Both the position numbers and the translations under genes were made by a program. This document shows positions 1 to 7,509 of a stretch of 45,882 bases of DNA, piece after piece. Origin of the DNA: Candidatus Saccharimonadota bacterium (GTDB taxonomy: Bacteria > Patescibacteriota > Saccharimonadia > Saccharimonadales > UBA10212). The notes beneath the pieces were generated by a model that was not told the origin of the DNA, searched no databases, and saw nothing but the letters and a program-made list of their open reading frames with translations. Position 1 is the stretch's first letter; each line of letters starts with the position of its first letter. Location: contig JACDFN010000001.1 in NCBI GenBank assembly GCA_013815775.1, positions 1-45,882 of the forward strand. The letters run 5' to 3'.

Positions 1-82
1 CCTGCGACAAAATTGCTTTGCAACTGCGCAAGGCGGCCTAGCATTACTCACTTAAATCCCGGCCTTACCTTCCCCTAAATGT

Positions 83-118
83 TGAGTGCGGAGCGCAATT
101 GGCTCCGTCACAGCACTT
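83..118 (-). repeat. Imperfect hairpin downstream of tRNA-Arg
   Basis: GGAGC and GCTCC flank a 7-nt loop, and outer AGTGC/GCACT arms extend the pairing with an internal bulge. It lies just 3' of the tRNA on the minus strand and could help end or process the transcript, but there is no clear T-run. The rest of bases 1-119 shows nothing recognisable. Confidence 0.3.
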
Positions 119-119
119 T

Positions 120-196
120 TGGTACACCCGACAGGATTCGAACCTACGACCTTTGGCTCCGCAAGCCAACGCTCTATCCAGCTGAGCTACGGGTGC
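120..196 (-). tRNA. tRNA-Arg, anticodon GCG, CCA encoded
   Basis: On the minus strand a full cloverleaf can be folded: a 7-bp acceptor stem GCACCCG/CGGGTGT closed by a G-U pair, D stem GCTC/GAGC, anticodon stem TTGGC/GCCAA with loop TTGCGGA, and T loop TTCGAAT. The loop places GCG at positions 34-36, which reads CGC and CGU (arginine). The discriminator is A and CCA is encoded. Most bacteria read these codons with an ACG (inosine) tRNA, so GCG is unusual. Upstream and downstream neighbours are unrelated. Confidence 0.93.
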
Positions 197-325
197 ACGT
201 TTCAAGAACAGGGGTGATTGTATCACGCTGTAGGTATAAATACTAGAAACTGAAGGGAAGAGCAACTTTAGCAACGGATTCATTCCGCACCCACCACGAT
301 GAGGAGAACCTAGGTTTTCCCCATA

Positions 326-898
326 TTAGAACCGTAATCGGGAAGTGAGCCGCTCAATTCGGTCTGGCTTGCGGTCTTCGTGGGGGATATGTTCGCCTAA
401 GGCATTTACAATACGCTCCTCATCCGCAGGCGGGTAGTAAGCCGAGATGGGTGGCATAAATCTTTTAAGTGGCAGCAAGCTTACGCTATTAATATCTCCT
501 TCGTTAACCACTGTGAAAGATCTAAATTGCCTGAAACTGTACTTTTTATCGGCTATTCGTATTCCGGAGTTTGATATTTCATATTTTATTTCGCGTGGTT
601 TACGAGAAGCAAAAACTCCAACAATTATTCCAACGGCCAATATAACGCCAGTAGCAAAATATTCCTTGGTCAAGAAATAAATTCCGGCAGCAAGAACCAA
701 TGTACCGCCTGCCAGGGCACCGTACCATCCGCTACTGTGTTGGTGGTCTATATATTCCGAAGCAGTCCAAGAAATTGTATCAGCAGTTTTACTTAAGGGC
801 TTTTCGGAATTAGCACCCGAATTGTCCGGTACCGGTTCCTGATTTTCATCGCTGCTGTCTGGCTTATACTGCCATGATGCGTCTGAGTTTTCATCCAT
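326..898 (-). CDS. Hypothetical two-helix membrane protein
   Basis: This 190-residue protein is not recognised by name. Residues 1-55 are acidic, polar and probably disordered. Two hydrophobic segments follow at about 58-75 and 81-97, separated by a short KEYFA turn, so both ends should face the same side. The part from about residue 100 on is soluble and beta-rich, with a basic C-terminus. Two helices followed by a compact beta domain resemble bacterial PH-like membrane proteins, but this is inference only. It stands alone between a tRNA-Arg and a tRNA-Ser. The ATG at 898 is the only sensible start; no strong Shine-Dalgarno sequence precedes it. Confidence 0.75.
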   Translation of the reverse strand: MDENSDASWQYKPDSSDENQEPVPDNSGANSEKPLSKTADTISWTASEYIDHQHSSGWYGALAGGTLVLAAGIYFLTKEYFATGVILAVGIIVGVFASRKPREIKYEISNSGIRIADKKYSFRQFRSFTVVNEGDINSVSLLPLKRFMPPISAYYPPADEERIVNALGEHIPHEDRKPDRIERLTSRLRF

Positions 899-1041
899 AA
901 TAATAATCTAGTAGTAGTTATAACTTAAGCATATTGTAACGGAATCGATTGCTTTAGACCATAAAGGCTGCCTGGCTATGTAAGGTGTTTCTTGATATAC
1001 TTACCCCGTTATTTTACCAATTTAGCTACATTAACAAATAA

Positions 1042-1127
1042 GGAAGGGTGACCGAGCGGTTGAAGGTACCGGTCTTGAAAACCGGCAAGCGAAAGCTTCG
1101 TGGGTTCGAATCCCACCCCTTCCGCCA
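1042..1127 (+). tRNA. tRNA-Ser, anticodon TGA
   Basis: A class II tRNA with acceptor stem GGAAGGG/CCCTTCC, anticodon stem CCGGT/ACCGG, loop CTTGAAA giving anticodon TGA (reads UCA and related codons), a long variable arm (AAGCGAAAGCTT region), T loop TTCGAAT, discriminator G and encoded CCA. The long variable arm and G73 fit serine identity. A second tRNA-Ser follows about 190 bases downstream on the same strand. Confidence 0.96.
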
Positions 1128-1206
1128 GCACATTCAACACTGGAAGCTTCGTAATTTACTCAACCGATAAGCTACTGTCGGCTTTCGTGTAAAGTGTCGC
1201 TTATAA

Positions 1207-1231
1207 AATTCAAGACAGCTTGTCTTGAATT
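1207..1231. repeat. Short perfect palindromic hairpin
   Basis: AATTCAAGAC at 1207-1216 is the exact reverse complement of GTCTTGAATT at 1222-1231. An inner A-T pair makes an 11-bp stem with a 3-base loop. It lies between the two tRNA-Ser genes. It could act as a terminator or processing signal, but there is no following T-run. Confidence 0.75.
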
Positions 1232-1309
1232 ATGGACGAAGAGCTGTTCGTAAAATTTGTTTTTCAAATACGGCACGTCATTTGAAAAACAAATCCAAGG
1301 ACAAGCTCT
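1231..1309. repeat. Long imperfect inverted repeat with perfect 15-bp core
   Basis: ATTTGTTTTTCAAAT (1255-1269) and its exact reverse complement ATTTGAAAAACAAAT (1280-1294) are separated by 10 bases. Pairing continues imperfectly outward, with AGAGCTGTTC-like sequence on the left matching the complement of GGACAAGCTCT on the right. It ends 7 bases before the second tRNA-Ser. The two arms and the neighbouring palindrome at 1207-1231 make this stretch almost wholly foldable. No coding sequence is supported here. Confidence 0.7.
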
Positions 1310-1315
1310 GAGGAA

Positions 1316-1408
1316 GGAGAGGTACCCAAGAGGCTGAAGGGGTCGGTTTGCTAAATCGATAGGGGGGCGCAAGCTCCCGCGAGGGTTCGAATCCCTCCCT
1401 CTCCGCCA
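1316..1408 (+). tRNA. tRNA-Ser, anticodon GCT
   Basis: A class II tRNA with acceptor stem GGAGAGG/CCTCTCC, anticodon stem TCGGT/ATCGA, loop TTGCTAA giving anticodon GCT (reads AGC and AGU), a GC-rich long variable arm, T loop TTCGAAT, discriminator G and encoded CCA. It is the second serine tRNA on this strand. Confidence 0.96.
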
Positions 1409-1535
1409 TACTAGTCTTAGTTGAATTAGAGTCGGGGTCCCAAGCATTGTTTTTTACATTTTTTTATTGACATACCCCCTAATAAACATAACAATAATTA
1501 TGAATACATAACCTTAACTTATGAAGGACCTACAA

Positions 1536-3341
1536 ATGCTAAAAACAAAACTATTAAATAGTAGTTCCTCCTTTTCAAAGCGTCAGATGACTATATTCGC
1601 TGTGTTGTTTGCGGTCATTGGGGGCTTTTTTCTATATAGGACTTTTGCAGCTGGGCCTTTGGTGGCTAGTTTAGAAGCAGAGCAAATGACATTACCCGGT
1701 GGTGGTAGCGTTATTGCTGACGCCAATGCCAGTAGCGGTAAAGCTGTGAAGTTAAGGGGTTCCGGTGTAATCCAGGGACTTGTATCGTTGCCATCCTCGC
1801 TTACATCATTTGACATAGTAGCAAAAGCTAACAAGTGCCACGGTAAATGGCCATCCATGAGAGTTGAACTGAGTGGAGTTCAACTTATTAGTACCGTAGT
1901 TTCATCTAATAGCTGGAAGACATATAGTGCCAACACCAACGCTGCCAGTGGTAGTCGTAACGTCTATGTGAGCTACACCGGTGGAAGCGACTGCACGACC
2001 ACACTCTATTTGGATGTTAGCCGTTTTTATGGACCGACTAATGAAGTTACCCCTCCGCCAACTATATCCCTAAGTGCTACACCATCTTCTGTAAGTCCCG
2101 GGTCGCCGGCTACGCTAACCTGGAATTCGGCTAATGCAACCAGCTGTACAGCCAGCGGAGCTTGGAGTGGATTCCAGCCTACAAGCGGTTCTACATCTAC
2201 CGGAGCCCTAAATAATACCAGCACCTATAGTTTAGGGTGCACTGGAAGTGGGGGGGATGCCAATGCTAGTACCACTGTTACGGTTACCACTGCTACGCCT
2301 CCGCCACCACCTCCGCCACCCTCAGGCACAAACTACGACCCACGTAACGGCGGCCGTCTCTTTTCAATCTTGGCTTCTTGGAATCAGCGTATCCCGCTAA
2401 ATCCAGCACTATCCCCCAACAATTCAGCTCAAATAAATAAGATCGTCGAGCTGGTGAACGCCAGGGGGTGGCCGATGGGCACTAGAGCCTATACCGCGGC
2501 CACATATTTCGTAGACTCTTCCACGCCGAAGCGAACTGTTTACACGGTAGAGGGCGGGCCTCTCTACAACGTGCCAATCCCGAATGAGATATACCTTCCT
2601 CAAGATGTTCCTCTCTTAGACGTTTCGCTGGTCACAGTAGACCTACAGCGTGGTTGCGTCTGGGATATGGGCGGAGTCAAGCTGAGGACAACAGATAGCA
2701 ACCTTGATACTCAATACGCCTGGAACTACAAGGTAGACTCACCGGGCTGGTCACAATATTCTGGAACTCCAAGTGCCTCAGGCTCCGCCTTTCCCGGAGG
2801 ACTCATCTTCCCTGAGGAGATAAAAGCGGGTCGAATCGATCACGCTCTTAGGTTCAAGTACCCATTCCACCGTGTCAGTGGCCGCGTAGGCGGCCAAGGT
2901 AGCTGGGGCCAGGCTCCGGTAGATCCCGCCAATTCATCCGATATGTGGGGACCGAGCTTGACAACCTACTCCGGTGTCTCCGGCTACTCGGGCTCCGAAG
3001 AGTCGTATACGATACCCGAGGGTGGACGCATCCAACTAGACCCGAATCTGAATCTCGACACCTTCCAGCCCGCTCTTAACAGGTGGCAGAAGATTGTTGC
3101 GAGGGCGCTCCAGGAGTATGGAGCATACTTCGTGGATTACGGAGGTAACTTTGCCTTCGACTTCAATAGCCGTATGGCCTACCAGAACGACCCATATGTA
3201 GCGTCCGATGTACTAGGAACTTCAGACGACTACGTCTACATGCCCAACGAGCTAGCTAAATACTTACGATCGCTTGCGTCTGGGCCGCAGAAGACTCCTG
3301 TCTGGAACCCAGCCGGTAATAGAGACCCTGCCTGCTCCTAG
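1536..3341 (+). CDS. Secreted carbohydrate-binding multidomain protein
   Basis: The 601-residue product has an N-terminal membrane segment or signal anchor at about 18-36. Residues 43-165 look like a carbohydrate-binding beta-sandwich of the CBM6/CBM35 type (SLEAEQ start, SGKAVKL, LDVSRFYG end). An Ig/PKD-like domain with a Cys pair spans about 174-251, followed by a proline linker (eight prolines near 255-262). The C-terminal 335 residues form a domain I do not recognise; its HALRF, IPEGGRIQLD and YGAYFVDYGG motifs suggest a secreted glycan-active or wall protein. An upstream ATG exists at 1521, but AAGGA at 1524-1528 sits 7 bases before the ATG at 1536, which favours 1536. The C-terminal part appears more GC-rich than the first part, suggesting domain acquisition. 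Function is inferred from domains only. Confidence 0.82.
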   Translation: MLKTKLLNSSSSFSKRQMTIFAVLFAVIGGFFLYRTFAAGPLVASLEAEQMTLPGGGSVIADANASSGKAVKLRGSGVIQGLVSLPSSLTSFDIVAKANKCHGKWPSMRVELSGVQLISTVVSSNSWKTYSANTNAASGSRNVYVSYTGGSDCTTTLYLDVSRFYGPTNEVTPPPTISLSATPSSVSPGSPATLTWNSANATSCTASGAWSGFQPTSGSTSTGALNNTSTYSLGCTGSGGDANASTTVTVTTATPPPPPPPPSGTNYDPRNGGRLFSILASWNQRIPLNPALSPNNSAQINKIVELVNARGWPMGTRAYTAATYFVDSSTPKRTVYTVEGGPLYNVPIPNEIYLPQDVPLLDVSLVTVDLQRGCVWDMGGVKLRTTDSNLDTQYAWNYKVDSPGWSQYSGTPSASGSAFPGGLIFPEEIKAGRIDHALRFKYPFHRVSGRVGGQGSWGQAPVDPANSSDMWGPSLTTYSGVSGYSGSEESYTIPEGGRIQLDPNLNLDTFQPALNRWQKIVARALQEYGAYFVDYGGNFAFDFNSRMAYQNDPYVASDVLGTSDDYVYMPNELAKYLRSLASGPQKTPVWNPAGNRDPACS

Positions 3342-3391
3342 CAGGCACTTTAAGGAACTTACGGGATTCCTTAAATAAGCCTTTTAGGCTT
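3330..3391 (+). terminator. Cluster of three hairpins after the CBM protein
   Basis: GCCTGC/GCAGGC (3330-3346) spans the stop codon. It is followed by TTAAGGAA/TTCCTTAA (3350-3374) and AAGCCT/AGGCTT with a TTT loop (3377-3391). The hairpins are seen directly; a terminator role is inferred because the next gene is convergent. There is no classical U-tract. Confidence 0.5.
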
Positions 3392-3456
3392 CACATATAG
3401 CTCCATGCTCGACTATTCCGGCATCCTTAAGCATTTGACTTATCAGGTGTGAATAT

Positions 3457-4152
3457 TCAAAGGCTTTTAGCAAAAACTAAAGCATCGACGTGTTTGGCGC
3501 CCGATTGGCGTAACATTTGGGTCGCCGCAGCAAGAGTCGCTCCGGTAGTCACTACGTCATCTATAAGAAGTACGCTGCGACCTTTTACTAAATTTGGTCG
3601 ACGGAGATAATAACTGCCACCTGCCTGAGCGCGCCGGGCTTCTCGCCGACTACCAACTTGCCGCTGCTGTCCAAGGCGCCCTAGAGCACAACAGCTTTCT
3701 ATTTTTAATATTTTCGAAAGATGGCCAGCCAGTAGTTCGGCATGCCCAAAACTTCTTTGGCGCATACGGCTCGTGGCGGTAGGAATAGGCACAACTGAGT
3801 AATTGGTGTTTTTTATTTCCTCATCACCGCTATAAGATAGGAAAGTTTCGGCCATCAGGCTGGCTATTGGCGTAGCGGCTGCACGCAGATGGCCAAATTT
3901 GTAAGCTCTAATTAGCTCTTTTGCTGCACCCCGGTAATCTGTAGTTACCCAGATATGTCGGGGGCCACCAAAATGTCTACACCCAGAGCAAGTTTGTGAT
4001 TTTTCGCTCAAACTACCACAGCGCCAACAACGAGCCCCAAAAGGAATTATCTCGCTGGATATGCAAGCCCGACAAAGAGCACTGCCTTCTGATGCGCAGA
4101 TCACGCATAGAGGAGGAGCCAACCACCCTATAGCTAACTCAATCATACTCAT
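3457..4152 (-). CDS. comF: ComF family phosphoribosyltransferase-like protein
   Basis: The 231-residue protein matches the ComF layout. An N-terminal zinc-binding part has cysteine pairs CVIC, CRAC, CWRC and CSGC (residues about 16-57). The C-terminal phosphoribosyltransferase fold carries the PRPP-binding signature VLLIDDVVTTGAT (about 195-207), and the middle has the typical VVPIPT motif. In competent bacteria ComF works with the DNA-uptake machinery in the cytoplasm, possibly with ComFA; CPR genomes often keep comF together with type IV pilus and ComEC genes, none of which is in this window. The next in-frame ATG, two codons in, is an alternative start. Confidence 0.88.
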   Translation of the reverse strand: MSMIELAIGWLAPPLCVICASEGSALCRACISSEIIPFGARCWRCGSLSEKSQTCSGCRHFGGPRHIWVTTDYRGAAKELIRAYKFGHLRAAATPIASLMAETFLSYSGDEEIKNTNYSVVPIPTATSRMRQRSFGHAELLAGHLSKILKIESCCALGRLGQQRQVGSRREARRAQAGGSYYLRRPNLVKGRSVLLIDDVVTTGATLAAATQMLRQSGAKHVDALVFAKSL

Positions 4153-4186
4153 CTATTTAGCTTCGGCCGGTTTGATTAATGTATAT

Positions 4187-4214
4187 AATCTATGGTCTTT
4201 GTATCAAAAGTCAA
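4187..4214 (-). promoter_or_regulatory. Candidate promoter for comF
   Basis: On the minus strand TTGACT (4209-4214) is followed after 16 bases by TAGATT (4187-4192), about 35 bases before the comF start. The -10 element is only a partial match, so this is a weak call. Confidence 0.35.
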
Positions 4215-4293
4215 CCATGACCGTTTTAAATAATAATTACTGGCCTAAGAACCGTGTTGTAAATCTACTGTTGTAAATGTTAGCTATAACATG

Positions 4294-4321
4294 TTGCTTG
4301 GGAGGGCTAATAGGCTATACT
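4294..4321 (+). promoter_or_regulatory. Candidate sigma-70-type promoter for the Hsp20 gene
   Basis: TTGCTT (4294-4299), a 16-base spacer and TATACT (4316-4321) lie about 57 bases before the Hsp20 ATG. No CIRCE-type inverted repeat was seen near it. Confidence 0.5.
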
Positions 4322-4377
4322 AGCCTTAACATAAACATGCAAATTAGAAAATAATCCGTAAGTTTGGAGGAATAGCC

Positions 4378-4851
4378 ATGGCTAGAAGTAGCCAACAAGA
4401 TGACCTTTTGATGGGTGATGACATAACCGCAGCTTTTTTGAGTGAAGAGGATGAAGTACAAGTTGATAATTCTAGCGAACCACAACGTACACCGGAAGCT
4501 GAAGAATGGGACGACGAGTCTCCCGTAGCTGGACAGCTAGCAGTGGATGTTTATGAAACCAAGGAAAAGTTGATAGTCAAAGGCCGTGTAGCAGGTGTCA
4601 ATAAAAGTGACCTCGATGTTAGTATCTCTGATAATACGCTTACTATTCGCGGCACCCTTAACGCCGGTAATGAAGATGGGGTAGAGAACTACTTTCTGCA
4701 AGAGTGCTACTGGGGTGAGTTTAGCCGGAGCATAGTTTTGCCTGTACCCGTTAAAGAAGATGAGATAGAGGCTGTTTTAAAAGACGGCGTATTGACTGTA
4801 GGTTTTGCTAAACTCAAACAAGACACAGTCAAGAAAATTCAAGTCATGTAA
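4378..4851 (+). CDS. Hsp20/alpha-crystallin family small heat-shock protein
   Basis: A 157-residue ATP-independent holdase expected to bind unfolding proteins in the cytoplasm. Residues about 1-50 are acidic and low complexity. The alpha-crystallin domain covers about 53-150, with typical features: LAVDVYETKEKLIVKGRVAG, SDLDVSISDNTLTIRG and DGVLTV. The C-terminus carries an I-x-V (IQV) motif like those used in oligomer contacts. A good Shine-Dalgarno GGAGG lies 7 bases before the ATG. It is monocistronic, with its own promoter and a strong hairpin terminator. Confidence 0.95.
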   Translation: MARSSQQDDLLMGDDITAAFLSEEDEVQVDNSSEPQRTPEAEEWDDESPVAGQLAVDVYETKEKLIVKGRVAGVNKSDLDVSISDNTLTIRGTLNAGNEDGVENYFLQECYWGEFSRSIVLPVPVKEDEIEAVLKDGVLTVGFAKLKQDTVKKIQVM

Positions 4852-4870
4852 AACAAATATTGAACATTTA

Positions 4871-4898
4871 AAAACACCCCCTGCATAGGAGGTGTTTT
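4871..4898. terminator. Bidirectional intrinsic terminator
   Basis: AAAACACC (4871-4878) pairs with GGTGTTTT (4891-4898), extended by CCT/AGG around a GCAT loop. A T-run follows on the plus strand and, through the A-run, also on the minus strand. It separates the convergent Hsp20 gene and pilin array. Confidence 0.85.
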
Positions 4899-4934
4899 TA
4901 ATCAGTATCGTACTTTGTTAGCAATAAAAGGGAA

Positions 4935-5345
4935 CTATCCGTTGGCTATTTTACTGAGCGTAAACCTCACCAGGACCTGCGCTAAGGCTACTATAATCAA
5001 ACCTATGATGGCATAGAGTATGGTGTTTTTAGCGCTTGTGACACTCGTGTCGTTTCCACCGCTTGTTATGTAGCGCAATCCACCGACTATTATCATAATG
5101 ACGGCAATTACCCCTACAATGGCTGAAAGTAAGTTAATGACAGACCGAATTAAGTCGTTTATTTTTTCAGTGGCATCGCCGCTACTACTACAGTCTCTAG
5201 TTGGATTTTCGCTGAATTCTAGTTCAGCACCGGTGCAAAGTCCGCCAATAATATCGTTCTCTTGGGCATATGCCGGAACAGCCTGAGCAAAATTAAAGCC
5301 TAAGACTATAGCTATTGAGGCCAGGAAACCAGTTATTCTATACAT
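4935..5345 (-). CDS. VirB2/TrbC-like pilin family protein (copy 1, last in array)
   Basis: About 136 residues, probably starting at ATG 5345; an in-frame GTG sits one codon earlier. A signal peptide ends at AYA with the mature protein beginning QEN. The extracellular part has two cysteines (GGLC and RDC), then two transmembrane helices flanking the loop GGLRYITSGGNDTS. This is the VirB2/TrbC small-pilin layout: signal peptide, two helices and a short hydrophilic turn. In T4SS such proteins form the pilus or a membrane sheath. It is closest to the next two upstream copies. It is probably the 3' end of a seven-gene operon ending at the bidirectional terminator. Confidence 0.85.
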   Translation of the reverse strand: MYRITGFLASIAIVLGFNFAQAVPAYAQENDIIGGLCTGAELEFSENPTRDCSSSGDATEKINDLIRSVINLLSAIVGVIAVIMIIVGGLRYITSGGNDTSVTSAKNTILYAIIGLIIVALAQVLVRFTLSKIANG

Positions 5346-5387
5346 CACTTTTATTTTACCAGGTTTTACTTCTATAATTGCGCTAAG

Positions 5388-5816
5388 TTAGGATGCTATC
5401 GATGTGGTGTTGCTTAGAACAAACCGTACTATTACCTGGGACAACGCAACAATGATTAGGCCGATTAAGGCATAAAGTATGGTGTTTTTAGCGTTCCCAA
5501 CTTTAGTGCTATCACCGCCACTTGTTATGTAACGCAAACCACCAAATATAATCATAATAACGGCTATGACTCCAATGATGACCGACAATATATTAACTAT
5601 GCGGCGCAGTAAATCGCTGAAGTTGCCCGTTGAGGTATTAGGATCTTCGCAGGTTGCTTCGCCTTCTGCGATAACTAACTCCTGAGCACCTTTACACAGA
5701 CCTCCCTGTATCGGCCCTGTGCCTTGTGCATGCGCGACTACTGGCACCAGAGTAGGTACAGAAAACATAAGCGCTGAACTCAAGATTAACAGTTTGTTTT
5801 TAATTTTTTGAAACAT
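5388..5816 (-). CDS. VirB2/TrbC-like pilin family protein (copy 2)
   Basis: 142 residues. A long signal peptide is followed by an AHA cleavage site and mature QGT. Two cysteines (GGLC and ATC) lie in the extracellular segment. Two transmembrane helices surround GGLRYITSGGDSTKV, and the second continues as NTILYALIGLIIVALSQ. Protein and DNA are very similar to copy 1; the 17-base stretch GTATGGTGTTTTTAGCG (plus strand) is shared exactly, which points to local duplication. AAAGGA lies 6 bases before the ATG, a good ribosome-binding site. Confidence 0.86.
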   Translation of the reverse strand: MFQKIKNKLLILSSALMFSVPTLVPVVAHAQGTGPIQGGLCKGAQELVIAEGEATCEDPNTSTGNFSDLLRRIVNILSVIIGVIAVIMIIFGGLRYITSGGDSTKVGNAKNTILYALIGLIIVALSQVIVRFVLSNTTSIAS

Positions 5817-5904
5817 TTTAATTCCTTTGGTTATTTATCTTACAGTATATACGCTCTTATACCACAGTCAACACGCTTATGGCAACGAATGGCAGTCATC
5901 TACA

Positions 5905-6393
5905 TCAATCTGGCTGAGTACCGGGTTTAATCCCTCCACTCGAAGGGGGCGGTGTGGTGTTGGGCTGGCTAGAACTCTTCGATTTAGGGGGAGGGGTTGT
6001 ATCCGTTGCGGTACTTAGCACAAATCTAACTATTACCTGAGCTAGCGCTACTACGACCAGCCCTATAGCCGCATACAATATAGTATTTTTTGCGTTGGCT
6101 ACTTTGGTTGTATCTCCGGCGCTGGTTATGTACCGCAGCCCACCAAACATAATCATAACTACCGCCACTACTCCAATAATTACCGAGAAGACGTTTAAGC
6201 CGCTTTCTATGGTACTGTCCAACTTTTTGGGGTCGTTGCTGCCACTTTCTCCGGCACCAGCATTTGCACCGCACTTAATCTGTTCGGCCGTAGTGGTGCC
6301 CGGGCACTGTGCGTAAACGGAACCTAATAAAAAACTGAACGTAAAAATAATAGTAGCTATAAAAACCAATACTTTATTTAATAGTCGATGCAT
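5905..6393 (-). CDS. VirB2/TrbC-like pilin family protein with proline-rich tail (copy 3)
   Basis: 162 residues, starting MHRLLNK. The signal peptide ends at VYA with mature QCPG, so one of the two cysteines sits at mature position 2 and the other at IKC. Helices surround GGLRYITSAGDTTKV. It differs from its neighbours by a C-terminal tail of about 36 residues rich in P, S and T (two TTPPP runs). Such a tail could cross or touch the cell wall or bind another subunit. An 88-base gap separates it from copy 2. Confidence 0.86.
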   Translation of the reverse strand: MHRLLNKVLVFIATIIFTFSFLLGSVYAQCPGTTTAEQIKCGANAGAGESGSNDPKKLDSTIESGLNVFSVIIGVVAVVMIMFGGLRYITSAGDTTKVANAKNTILYAAIGLVVVALAQVIVRFVLSTATDTTPPPKSKSSSQPNTTPPPSSGGIKPGTQPD

Positions 6394-6398
6394 AAGCT

Positions 6399-6818
6399 TT
6401 ATTGAAGCACCCTGTCGGTTATAAATCTAGTCATAGCCCATGCTAGTGCAATAATAACCAGTCCAATAAGCGAATAAACAATGCGCCTTCTGCCTAAAGC
6501 TACTGCTTCGGTGCTTCCGCCTGAAGTTATTAAATTAAAACCACCCAGTAATATTATGAAAATTGCAAATACGGCAGCTACTGAGGCAATGATGGTGGCA
6601 ACATCGTTAATTGTTTCTGTTATGGGGTTAGAGGTGCCGCTTTTAGTTTCTTCGTTGTCTTTGCAAACCGAGCTTTCCGCAGACGAGTTAGTCTTAGTAT
6701 CTTTGCAGCTTCCCTTAAAAAAATTGAACTGGGCGCTAACGGTAGGGGCACTTGCAAGCAGTACCGCGCTGTATAAAAACAAGGATAGAATAACTAGGTT
6801 TATTCTATTTCTAAACAT
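6399..6818 (-). CDS. VirB2/TrbC-like pilin family protein (copy 4)
   Basis: About 139 residues from ATG 6818; a TTG one codon earlier is less likely. The signal peptide ends VSA with mature QFNFF. Two cysteines (GSC and SVC) stand 16 residues apart. The loop between the helices diverges from copies 1-3: GGFNLITSGGSTEAV, followed by basic GRRR. The start overlaps the upstream gene's stop in TGATG, which suggests coupled translation. More distant from copies 1-3 than those are from each other. Confidence 0.84.
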   Translation of the reverse strand: MFRNRINLVILSLFLYSAVLLASAPTVSAQFNFFKGSCKDTKTNSSAESSVCKDNEETKSGTSNPITETINDVATIIASVAAVFAIFIILLGGFNLITSGGSTEAVALGRRRIVYSLIGLVIIALAWAMTRFITDRVLQ

Positions 6819-7105
6819 CAATTTCCAACCCTTGTAATCACAAAATTAACAATAGCAACGGCCAGGGCTGCGATTACTAATCCGACGGCTATATGTAAAA
6901 GCCTCATCTTTGACTGGGCAATTTTAGCTGGATCACCTTGGGCAGTTATATAACGAAGACCGGCAACTACAAAAAGCAATACCGCCAGCGCCCCTAAAAT
7001 TACATAGACGAGTGCAAAAATCTTATCTATCGTCTTGCCGTCTGCTTTTGTACCCGGCAGATTGCTGTTATCTAAAAGACCGGCTAGATAATACAGTCGC
7101 TTCAT
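6818..7105 (-). CDS. VirB2/TrbC-like small membrane protein lacking signal peptide and cysteines (copy 5)
   Basis: At 95 residues this is the shortest copy. It has no obvious signal peptide and no cysteine. A polar N-terminus of about 30 residues is followed by two helices flanking AGLRYITAQGDPAKIA, the same loop pattern as its neighbours. It could be inserted directly into the membrane and serve as a structural or inner-membrane variant. Its stop overlaps the start of copy 4, and its ATG lies 3 bases after the stop of copy 6, so it is firmly inside the operon. Confidence 0.82.
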   Translation of the reverse strand: MKRLYYLAGLLDNSNLPGTKADGKTIDKIFALVYVILGALAVLLFVVAGLRYITAQGDPAKIAQSKMRLLHIAVGLVIAALAVAIVNFVITRVGN

Positions 7106-7108
7106 TTC

Positions 7109-7507
7109 TTAACCAATTGCCCTTCCAATGAACGATACAACTACAGTGGCCATCATCACAATGACCAGACCGAATATTGCGTTCAAAATTCTCTTTCTGG
7201 CAGAAGCAGCTTTCTCTGGATTTCCATCAGATGTCATGTAGGCGACGCCGGCTATAATTATGTATATTACCGCCAATATACCAGCGGCGTAGAGCATCAT
7301 GTCTATGATGGCGAAAGCTATAGCCCAAACATCATCAGGAAATTTTACTTTGGGGGTACAATTTCCAAGGCCATCGCGTTCGCCGTCCTTAATGTATTTC
7401 CACCAACGCGGCAAGCCAAAAAACGGATTTTTAGACTGATCGAGGTCACAAGCATCACCGATATCAACATTATTTATATTCGGGAGCTGCGCTAAAAACC
7501 ATTGCAT
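7109..7507 (-). CDS. VirB2/TrbC-like membrane protein (copy 6)
   Basis: 132 residues without a classical signal peptide. The first 65 residues are soluble, aromatic rich (PRWWKY) and hold two cysteines (GDAC and GNC). Two helices follow around AGVAYMTSDGNPEKAASARKR. It begins 2 bases after the stop of copy 7. Membership in the array rests on the shared helix-loop-helix pattern, which is more diverged here. The N-terminal domain might be exposed outside if the N-terminus is exported by the first helix. Confidence 0.8.
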   Translation of the reverse strand: MQWFLAQLPNINNVDIGDACDLDQSKNPFFGLPRWWKYIKDGERDGLGNCTPKVKFPDDVWAIAFAIIDMMLYAAGILAVIYIIIAGVAYMTSDGNPEKAASARKRILNAIFGLVIVMMATVVVSFIGRAIG

Positions 7508-7509
7508 CG

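Noticed and set aside
65-283. Minus-strand open frame over the tRNA-Arg
   Set aside because: It is read through the tRNA itself and has no protein-like features.
1172-1447. Minus-strand open frame between and across tRNA-Ser
   Set aside because: It runs through a tRNA and two hairpins; amino acid pattern is that of antisense tRNA.
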